A DNA stretch of 64,000 bases, from NCBI GenBank assembly GCA_039111635.1, contig JBCAQO010000009.1, forward strand, positions 1,674,001 through 1,738,000. Reading direction: 5' to 3'. The stretch comes from Heterobasidion occidentale. Its lineage: Eukaryota; Basidiomycota; Agaricomycetes; Russulales; Bondarzewiaceae. Both the position numbers and the translations under genes were made by a program. Below the pieces are notes generated by a model. That model did no database searches. It had not been told where the DNA came from and was given only the letters and a program-made list of their open reading frames with translations. Every line of letters starts with the position of its first letter. The stretch's first letter is position 1. Below, piece after piece: positions 56,294 to 64,000 of the stretch.

Positions 56294-57138
56294 TGTTAGG
56301 ACCGCGTCCTAACACGTGCTTTGCACGTGAATGGATGGGCTGGTCAAGTGCTTCGGACACACTTCAGACTCGGACCGCTCCCTAGGACTCACTACCATTT
56401 ACATGCTCGTTGCATGAACACTTACTTACGGTTCCTAGTTCTTGATGTGTACAGACTCTAGTTCCTGGCCCTGTTCCTGGTTCCTGATTGATCGTGATGT
56501 GCCTCGGTATTTGACATGGATGTGGACAGACATTAATGATACGGTACTATACTTAGATCAATGATGCATCTTAGCTTATGGATCTCGATCGTTGACTTCG
56601 GTACCTGAGAAGCGCACAGACCAGATCGCAATCCTGCTCTAGATACTTCTTTGTATATTTAGCCGAGATGAGCTTCTAAGAAGCTCAGCTTGTTCATCTG
56701 TAATATATTCGATCTCTGCACTGCACCTGGTGTCTGGCTACCTTCCTAGCCCACACTTCGTGATCTCTGTCAGATCTAAAACTCCTTTACACAGTCTGAC
56801 GAAGCACTAGCCTTGTCTCCCTTCTCTTCTTACGCCCTCTTCACGCACTACTACACCAGACTCGCTGCCTTCCACGTTCTCAGTTGGACACCTCCTCGTG
56901 TCATCTGTTGGACAGGAGAAGATCATCCTGTTCCTCCTCATCATCAAGAAGACCTCGAGGATCATCTCCTTAACCTCTTTGAGGACAAGGAAGAAAACAA
57001 CTCCAAGTTCCTTGAAAGAGCCCAAAGACAATTGGTCGTCTTCATTCATTGGAGCCTCCGACTCTACGACGCTATGGACGTATTAGCCTAGGGATCCACT
57101 TCGTGCATCGGTGCACGTGATAGGTCTCCGACCTAACA
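56294..57138 (+). repeat. LTR1, probable 3' LTR
   Basis: 845 bp, TGTTAGG to CCTAACA. Flanks GGTAG and CCTAT do not match, as expected if the LTR is one end of a truncated element rather than a solo LTR. Palindrome and transcript-start motif present (56,669-56,697). Confidence 0.9.
56813..57091 (+). CDS. LTR1-embedded conserved ORF (56 kb copy)
   Basis: Open frame without ATG: HYYTRLAAFHVLSW, RVICWTGEDH, VPPHHQEDLEDHLLNLFEDK, FLERAQRQLVVFIHWSL. Best preserved with 22,984-23,328. Unknown function. Confidence 0.45.
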   Translation: MSPFSSYALFTHYYTRLAAFHVLSWTPPRVICWTGEDHPVPPHHQEDLEDHLLNLFEDKEENNSKFLERAQRQLVVFIHWSLRLYDAMDVLA

Positions 57139-57240
57139 CCTATGGATTGCCTGCCGTTCAATGCCTTATTGCAGAAGTAGAACATGAACTCCTACTTTGG
57201 AACTCGGGGGCTGATTATCTCGCAACATGTGCAGCGGCAT

Positions 57241-58081
57241 TGTTAGGACTGCGACCTAACATGTGCTTTGCACGTGAGCGGATGGGCTGGTCAAGTGCTT
57301 CAGACATGATACAGTCTCGGACCGTTCTCTATGACTCATCTCCATTGACATGCTAACTGCATAAATGCTTACTTATGGTTCCTAGTTCTTGATGTGGATA
57401 GACATTGGTTCCTGGCCCTGTACCTGGTTCCTGATCAATCATGATGTGGCTAGACATTTAATATGAATGTGGACAGACATTAGTGATCTTGTACTATACC
57501 TAGATTGATGACACATCTTCGCTTACGGATCTCGATTTACTTTGGTACCTGAGAAGTGCACAGACTAGATCTTGATCCTGCCCTAGATACTTCTTTGTAT
57601 ATATAGACAAGATGAGCTTCTAAGAAGCTCAGCTCATTCACCTATAATATACTTGATCTCTGCACTGCACCCAGTGTCTGGCTACCTTCTTAGCCCACAC
57701 TTCATGATCTCTGTCAGATCTGATAATCCTCTACATGGTCTGACGATGCACTGGACCCGTCTCACTTCCCTTCTCTCTTTCTACTCACCCACTCCTACAC
57801 TGGCCTCGCCACCTTCCGTGTTCTCAGTTGGACACCTCCTCGTATCATCTGTTGGACAGGAGAAGATCATCCAGTTCCTTCTCACCATTGAGAGGACCTT
57901 GAAGATTATCTTCTTAACCTCTTTGAAGACAAGGCAGAAAGTGACCCTGAGTTCCTTGAAAGGGCTCAAAGACAATCAGTTGTCTTCATCCATTGGAGTC
58001 TATGACTCTACGACACTATGGAAGTTTAGCCTAGGGATCCCCTTTGTGCATCGGTGTACGTGATAGGTCTCCGACCTAACA
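57241..58081 (+). repeat. Solo LTR1 inserted in the Helitron helicase
   Basis: 841 bp, TGTTAGG to CCTAACA, with exact target duplication GGCAT (57,236-57,240 and 58,082-58,086). The embedded ORF has two TGA codons (at positions read as Arg or Gln in other copies). Confidence 0.95.
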
Positions 58082-58325
58082 GGCATCGTTTGCAATTTTG
58101 AACAGCAACCAAAAATGAATCTTCCTCAAGAATACAACTGCGCTAAACCATTGGCAGCCCATGTACATGTTTGTGGATGGCAAAGCTGGCCGAGGAAAAA
58201 CCTTTCTAGTAAATGCCCTCTGTGAGCATATTCACTCTCAGGGCCAAATTGTAATTTTGACCGCAACAGCTGCCTTTGCAGCCCAATGTTATCCTGGTGG
58301 TCATACCACACACTCCGTGTTCAAG

Positions 58326-58375
58326 GTATACTGCTTTCCATTAAACAAATGTTATTCCTTATATTTCTGTCCAAG
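58326..58375 (+). other. Intron in the Helitron helicase
   Basis: GTATAC...CCAAG, 50 bp. Splicing joins VFK to VPVNENNEF and carries the frame into the Walker B segment. Confidence 0.7.
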
Positions 58376-59554
58376 GTCCCTGTTAATGAAAATAATGAAT
58401 TTTTGGTCTTGTCAATTCAGCATTCTGATGGTAGAGTAGAATTACTTTGACGTGCAACTCTTATAATATGGGATGAAGCACTGATGGCCAATTGAGTGGT
58501 ATTTATATGTGTAGACGAAACATTATGGAGATGCATGAACAACAAGGTTCCTTTCGGTGGCAAGATCATGCTCTTACTAGATGACTTTTGGCAAATGTGT
58601 CCAGTAATCAGAAACAGATCTCAAGCTCAGGTGGTTCACACTTCTATTCATTCTACGCCACTATGGAACTTATTCACCATCCGTCATCTATCATTGCCTA
58701 TCCGCAATGCATGTGAACCTGAATTTGCAAACTTCGTCAATACTATTGGCGACGGTGCTGGTCCTGAAGTCTGTCTCAACATGCTCAAAAATTGCAATTC
58801 AGCCAAGGAACTCATTCAATTAACCTTTCCTCAACACATTCTTAACTACCCCAAAATGTGCTATAGATGAGCTATTTTAGCCCCCACCAATGCTCAAATT
58901 GATGCTTACAATATTAACATTTGCAATAGACTGGATGGCTGGCAAAGGACCTACATTGCTTCTGATTTATTAAAGAAAGTAAACAAAGCCAGAATTTCTG
59001 ACATGTCTCCAGACACAATTCTCAATTGGGTGGCATCCCATGGCATTTCAGGCTTGCCTCCAAACAGATTGACTTTGAAAATAGGCGCTCTTTGCAGGGT
59101 GATGCGCAACATTTTGATGGATCGTAGTATGGTGAAGAACACAAGACTTGTCATTATTGATGGTGGACCACGAGTGATAGTTGCTCAACTGCTACAACCA
59201 ACCTCTAAACGTGGCCCATGTCCATCTTACATGGATACTGAACTCAAATGGATTGCCCAAATTCCGTTCAACCACACCCTCCATTCTGGCCATACTTTGG
59301 TTTGACAACAATTTTCATTAGCTTTGGCATATGGAACAACTTTTAACAGCTGTCAAGGATTGACTCTGGACAAAGTTGCGGTGGACCTCGTGTCTCCTGT
59401 TTTCTCTTATAGACAATTATATATGGTGCTCTCTAAAATTTGTCATCAAAATGATACTGTTGTTCATGTCCCAAACCACAAAAAGAAAACAACTAATGTA
59501 ACTTTCTACAAGATACTAATTTAACAATGGAAACACTACGGATGTTTGTGAGCC

Positions 59555-59573
59555 ACCGGAGCAAAGCTCCGGT
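59555..59573 (+). other. Hairpin at the probable Helitron 3' end
   Basis: ACCGGAGC-AAA-GCTCCGGT, a perfect 8-bp stem with a 3-base loop, 8 bases before the junction with repeat R4 (59,582). Helitrons end in such a hairpin shortly before a CTRR terminus; here the last bases are CTTG, so the terminus is imperfect or not exactly placed. Confidence 0.6.
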
Positions 59574-59581
59574 TGGCCTTG

Positions 59582-59765
59582 TTAGTTACTATACACTTTA
59601 GACAAACAATTAGGCAGTACCACTTCACTGTGGGTTGTTTTAGGTTGTGAAATACCTCTGTCTAGTAATGAACCCAGCTGAGGTATAACTGACACAATTG
59701 CATCTGATGCTACATATGAATTACATACCAGTATCTACTAAGGAAAAGCTACTATTGCTTTAATC
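59582..59765 (+). repeat. Repeat R4, copy 2
   Basis: Begins TTAGTTACTATACAC at the Helitron junction and matches 24,934-25,110. In copy 1 the base before TTAGT is A, as expected for a Helitron insertion between A and T. Confidence 0.75.
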
Positions 59766-59799
59766 ATTGATCCTGATCAGATTGAGACTAGCACGAGCT

Positions 59800-62458
59800 T
59801 TTAAGATTACCCACCACAACTTCCAAAGGGAAATAAGTAGCAGGAAGGGTTCCACATGGAACAAACTATCTATTACACTTGAACCAACATGTACATCAAG
59901 GACAACAGATCAGACAAACATCAAAAAGAAACTGGGTATATGTAGGAGGAGCAGAAAGCAGGAAAATAGTAAACACCCTGCTTGTAGCCTGAGAAGATAG
60001 GAAAGCACCATTGAGAACGGTAGCCACCTTGATAACCAGAACTCCATCACAAGTATCATTACAAGGGCCAGTAGATATTCTGCACAAGGACATTGAAGAG
60101 GAAATTATCCCCAAAGAGTCAATAACACTGATTGACAAAGAAGATCTAGACCCACCAAAGAATCCCCAACTCTGCCAAAACAACCAAACCCTGGACCCAG
60201 CAACCCAAAGAAACCAGATCCCACTCTACCTTCAAAAAGCCCCAAGAAGTCCCCTCTGGAAATCCAAACCCAAAACCACTGGTAGGTGATTCAGACAACT
60301 CAAATGACATGTTAGACAAACTTAACAAACCCAAGGACTATGATGGAAAGAGAACCAAGTATAGAGAATAGATATACAAATGTCACATGTACACCACCGC
60401 CAACCCCATCAAATTCACCAATGACAAAGCCAAGATCCTGTTTGTACATGAGGGAGAGAACCACCTCAATGTATAGCCAAAGGTATTACTACAGTTGAGA
60501 ACTCAGGGATTGGAAGGCAGGAGAAGTCAAACTCACGTGAGGCAAGTTTGAATATTTCCTGAAGGAACTTGCCAAGGTATTTAAAGATAAAGGAACTGAA
60601 CAGAAGGCACAACAGAAACTATTTACCATAAGGATAAGAAAAAGAATGGCGGACAACTTTATTGTGAACTTTCAACTCACTGTGGCCAAAAGTGGATTTG
60701 ATATGGAGTCTACAGTCAACTACTTCCATTAAGCTATATACCCAGAAATTCTCAAACAAATCTACAGGCTTCCGGACATGCCCATAACAGTTGCAGACTG
60801 GATCAAATACACCCAACACTTTGACAATCAATAGAGGGAGCTCCAAAGCATAAAAAGCTGCATGCCCATAGTAACAACACAACAAAACAACCCCTTCTGT
60901 TATAATTCCTCTAACACTCCTGCTAGCATAAAATGCCCAGTCATACCCATGACACATTCTGCACTCCCCTCACTAAAACTGAAAGAGCTAGACTCCATGC
61001 AGAGAGTGGGTGCTTTTACTGTCAATAGAAGGAACATATGGCCAATCAATGCCCCAGTAGGGCTTTGTCTAGGATATCTGAAGGGTCAACTTGACACGTT
61101 CAATTGAGTAGTAGATAAATAGGGAATGGCTCAACTTAAACTAGTGGAGCATTGGCCAGAAGTGGAAGCGGTGATGGAAGGGCATTCTCAGCGTGTGCTC
61201 AAGGCAGTGGCGAAGAAGCGACTCAGGGAGAAGGTGAAAGTGTGGCAACAACTAACCCATTTAGAGCTAGACTCACAGCTCAGCAAACCTACTCATCTGG
61301 TGAGGATACAGCTGTACATCTGGAAAAGCCTAAGGTTAGCAAAGAAAAGATCCAAAGATTTGTAGAAAGACCCAGGTAGGATGAGCAAGAAGTACTGCAG
61401 CAAGCCTTGAGTAGGAAAGAAAGAATCGGATACAAATTTTTAGTACAATCCACATCATCGGTATATGTTGGATCTCTCCACCCCTTATGTGTACCATTAT
61501 CTATACAACTCACCAATCAAATCAAAAATCTTCTATGCACATAAATATTCAGCTAAAACACCAAAGGGGAAACACCAAAGCAAAGATATTGATTTGCTCG
61601 GGAGCAGAAGGACCCCTTATCAATGAATAATTCTGTCATAATAAAGGAATAAAACTTGAAAAAATATCAACACCAATCCTTGTCTTCAATGAACTATGGG
61701 GGGCTATCACAAACAAGGCATGTCTACTGATGAGGATGATGAACCTGGAAGGAGATTACCATAATGAATAATGCGAACTACTGGCAATAAACCTAGGAGG
61801 GGAAAACATCATCCTAGGAACCAACTAGCTGCACGAACATAACCCCCAAATCAATTGGGTAGGAAACTGCCTAACCTTTGCATCATGTTTGTTGTCCTGC
61901 ATCATCAACAGACCAAAGGTCACTGTAACTGCAGAAAAACTTATCCGGCCTAGACCAAAGAAAGTAGTCAATTATGTAACAATAAAAGACAAACTAGAAG
62001 ATCTTTTGGAATATGATGATGGAGATTTGGAAGGGATCAATGATTTCCTCACAATGCTTTATGGAAACTGGTACAACAAAAGCCCTTTTTAGACAGACCC
62101 TAGTGGATCACCTCTAATCAACCCATAGCAAATCACAAGAACTAGCAAAAGAAGCCAACAAGAAAAAAAATGTGCGCACAATAGTAAAAATAGTCCTTAG
62201 CTATGTTCTCAAACAATTGACAAAAGTCTTCAGCTAAAAAGCATTCTAATGGCTACCCCAACACAACTCATGGGATTACCACATTGACATAAAACCAGGT
62301 TGAGAACCAAAAGGATACAAATTACACCCTTTAACAGAGGATGAGAAACTGTACAAAGTCATACAAAATAATTTAAAAAGAGGAACAATCCACGTGTCAA
62401 AATCACAACAAGCATCTCTATTCTTCTTTGAATGAAAGAAAGAGGGTAATCTCTAACC
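59800..62458 (+). pseudogene. Ty3/gypsy Gag-protease-RT remnant, element H
   Basis: Highly decayed. Gag with LNKPKDYDGKRTKY (about 60,320), WKAGEVKLT and FEYFLKELAKVFKDKGTEQKA (60,515-60,610), RIRKRMADNFIVNFQLTV; a retropepsin trace (LLGSGAEGPLI-like, about 61,597, and NLGGENIILGTN, 61,790-61,825); then LEDLLEYDDGD, and an RT start (GYKLHPLTEDEKLYKVIQNNLKRGTIHVSKS). It stops at KKEGNL where the hAT element begins. Many stops, several TAG where Trp is expected. Distinct from D/E. Confidence 0.72.
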
Positions 62459-63035
62459 TAGGGCGCTGTGTGGAACCCCTCATTTTAAACTGAGTTATTA
62501 ACAGGTGTGTATTGGACCCTTCGGTTTTTAAGGTTAAAAATAGAATTCCCAAAATAGTAATATATCTTGATTTTCATCAATTTTCCGCACAATCTGTAAA
62601 GCAATATGGAGAAGGGAAACTGAAAGCTCGAAAGAAGCTTAATAAAAATTTGTTGTCCTCTCTACGATGTCCTGGCATCCTTCAATAGCTTCAAAACTTC
62701 ATACACTTCACTTGTATCTCTCTCAGCTTCCTTCTTGCATTCCTGAAGGCAGCACATATGGGTTTGATCAATACCCTGGTGTTGACCTAGACTGGGTAGA
62801 ACATACCAGCACAGAGGCTGGCGCGCTTAATTATGACCTCAAAGTTCTTTTCAGTACACGGGCCAATGGTCCGATAGTCTTTTAAGAGCGTGGCCCAGCT
62901 TTGACAGCTGTTGTTGATGTTTTGGGCCGATATATTTGTAGAGATGAGCATCAAGGCGAAAACTTACTGCTACATCAATGGGTAGCAGATCTGCTCTTAG
63001 GTGCATGCAAAGCCTTTGAAGGTGCTGGCCAAGAG

Positions 63036-63087
63036 GTAGGTACCTTAAGTTTGTCACTATTAGAATGGTCATACAAATCTCTTCCAG
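63036..63087 (+). other. hAT transposase intron 1
   Basis: GTAGGT...CTTCCAG, 52 bp, phase 0 (QE joined to ATKRPR). Confidence 0.7.
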
Positions 63088-63285
63088 GCAACAAAGCGCC
63101 CAAGACATCCACTGTTTTTGACGCCAGAATCAGAATCACCCACTGGTACTCAAGAATTATTATTAGCCGACTTACCTCTCAAGAGAAAAGATGTGCCAGA
63201 TGAATCTCCAGCAAGTTTTGAGCTTGGAGGTTCAAGAAGCGAAAATAAAAAGAAGCAGAAGACAACAGGAAAATTGGGTCAGAAG

Positions 63286-63343
63286 GTGTGTTTATTGGAG
63301 CTGTGCAGTGGACTTACCGCTTGCTCAAACTTTAGCGCCATAG
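63286..63343 (+). other. hAT transposase intron 2
   Basis: GTGTGT...CCATAG, 58 bp, phase 0 (GQK joined to PPNHPFDD). An alternative acceptor (TTTAG, 63,334) would leave an in-frame TAG. Confidence 0.65.
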
Positions 63344-64000
63344 CCCCCGAACCACCCGTTTGATGACCTTGAGGATATACCGGAGAAACCTGCTGCATTA
63401 AGTGGACACAAAGCTAATGAGCTTCTCCAAAAATTGACAATTCCCTGTTGTACAAAGAAGACAGGAAAGCAGCGCTTCCGGTGTGCAGCAGTTGGGTGTC
63501 AGCAGTCATGGGGTGGGCGCCAAAGCAGTTGCCTCTTCATGCACATCCTTGAGGAATGTTACTTCACTATGCCGCACCTTAAAGAACTCGTTCTGAAAGC
63601 CAGTTCCAACCAAGCATCAGGAGCTCAACTGGCTCGCATTGACAAAACTTCTGCATAGTTAGACACTGTTGATTCCGAGACTGGGACAGGGTCATTAGTA
63701 TGCACTTTAACAGAACCATCACTTCATGATCAGGCAAAGATGATTGGCCATGAGGAATTGCAGAAGAGGTTCAACCATGCCATGCTATGTCTTGTATGTG
63801 CTGCGGGTCTAGCCCCATCTGTAGTCAACTACAATGAATGGAAGGAGATGATTGGGATCGCTAACCCTCGTATCAAGACAATATCTTCAACGACACTCTC
63901 CAACATCCTAATTCCTCACGAAGCAAGCTTTGTCCAGCAGGAGACTATCAAGGAGCTCAAACTCTCTAGTAACCTGACAATCTCATATGACAGCGGCACC

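Larger units (their letters stand above)
57139..59524 (+). pseudogene. Helitron PIF1-like helicase, split by a solo LTR1
   Basis: 57,139-57,240 holds a short piece (YGLPAVQ) fitting the segment before the helicase core; the rest starts at 58,087 with AILNSNQ-like sequence. Walker A GKAGRGKT (about 58,178), TATAAFAAQ and PGGHTTHSVFKV, a 50-bp GT-AG intron at 58,326-58,375, the Walker B segment ATLIIWDEA (about 58,455), MLLLDDFWQMCPV, LAPTNAQIDAYN and LALAYGTTFNSCQGLTLDKV. Four in-frame TGA codons interrupt the spliced reading frame; at least three fall where Arg (CGA) is expected. No Rep nuclease domain is present in the window. Confidence 0.87.
62459..64000 (+). mobile_element. hAT transposon, 5' part
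   Basis: Begins TAGGGCGCTGTGTGG, which fits the Y-A-R-N-G start of hAT inverted repeats, exactly where element H stops. About 200 bp of leader precede the transposase. The right end is outside the window, so the 8-bp target duplication cannot be checked. Confidence 0.7.
62667..64000 (+). pseudogene. hAT-family transposase, 5' exons (two stops)
   Basis: ATG 62,667 (MSWHPSIASK). Exon 1 to 63,035 contains a TAA (62,883-62,885). Intron 1 63,036-63,087 (GTAGGT...TTCCAG, 52 bp). Exon 2 63,088-63,285 with a basic KRK/KKKQKTTGK stretch, a likely nuclear signal. Intron 2 63,286-63,343 (GTGTGT...CATAG, 58 bp). Exon 3 onward: a BED-type zinc finger RFRCAAVGCQQSWGG with FMHILEEC, a TAG at 63,656-63,658, then MLCLVCAAGLAPSVVNYNEW and ISSTTLSNILIPHE leading into LTISYDSGT, the start of the RNase H-like core (first catalytic Asp). 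Introns keep the frame exactly. Confidence 0.8.

Noticed and set aside
55821..56360. 179-codon minus-strand frame
   Set aside because: It runs across a CCHC-encoding plus-strand frame, the polypurine tract and the LTR1 start; no motif of its own.
57653..58063. A 136-codon frame in LTR1 overlapping the conserved LTR ORF in another frame
   Set aside because: Replacement differences between copies are spread evenly in this frame, and no relative exists in LTR2; it appears to be a shadow of the conserved frame.

Overview
The window reads as a retrotransposon-rich region of a filamentous fungal genome, most likely a mushroom-forming basidiomycete (Agaricomycetes). The evidence is fungal-type Ty1/copia elements, a Ty3/gypsy chromovirus with a chromodomain, a CACTA transposase of the Tnp2 type, a Helitron helicase and a hAT transposase with GT-AG introns of 50-58 bp, and a priming site matching the anticodon arm of initiator Met tRNA. 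I found no host gene, rRNA, tRNA or CRISPR array. Everything recognisable is mobile DNA, mostly broken, inserted element into element.

Layout. 1-19,559: a knot of one copia family. Copy A (+) enters from the left edge and meets copy A' (-) tail to tail at about 3,601. A' is split by a complete copy B (+, 7,401-13,001, target duplication AATGA). The 5' LTR of A' is split by a complete copy C (-, 13,304-18,904, target duplication TAAGA). A further + LTR closes the block. 19,560-23,379: a broken gypsy Gag (-) and two head-to-head LTRs of the family I call LTR1. 23,380-33,461: AT-rich, CpG-poor sequence with old LTR1 copies, a solo LTR of another family (LTR3), an unassigned 1 kb insertion and the start of a gypsy Gag. 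33,462-43,857: gypsy elements D (+) and E (-) of one family (LTR2) facing each other across a 100-N assembly gap. E is the best preserved, with Gag, protease, RT, RNase H, integrase, chromodomain and an extra 3' ORF. 43,858-50,238: a second copia family, element F (-), carrying an LTR3 in its gag and itself sitting in an LTR2 fragment. 50,239-55,880: a decayed CACTA Tnp2 gene (-) beside unrecognised + strand ORFs. 55,880-59,581: a Gag-like zinc-knuckle ORF with polypurine tract and LTR1, then a Helitron helicase broken by another LTR1. 59,582-62,458: decayed gypsy Gag-protease-RT (+). 62,459-64,000: the 5' part of a hAT element.

Points most worth attention. (1) LTR1 and LTR2 each carry, between the transcript start and the LTR end, a conserved ORF of roughly 75-110 codons with no ATG; copies differ mostly at third codon positions, and the two LTR families encode related proteins. 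(2) Element E has the signature of self-priming: ten bases just after a TATA box in the LTR are complementary to the site next to the LTR, as in Tf1. (3) Two distinct copia families have a primer site matching the anticodon arm of initiator tRNA (half-tRNA priming as in Drosophila copia). (4) E has a third ORF with 32-residue repeats after pol. (5) Most nonsense codons look like CGA to TGA changes, a footprint of CpG methylation or RIP-like mutation.

Insertion order, from target duplications: B into A', C into the A' LTR, LTR3 into F and into an LTR1, LTR1 into D, E into the 3' LTR of F, F into an LTR2, LTR1 into the Helitron. All identifications are from reading motifs; no database search was possible.
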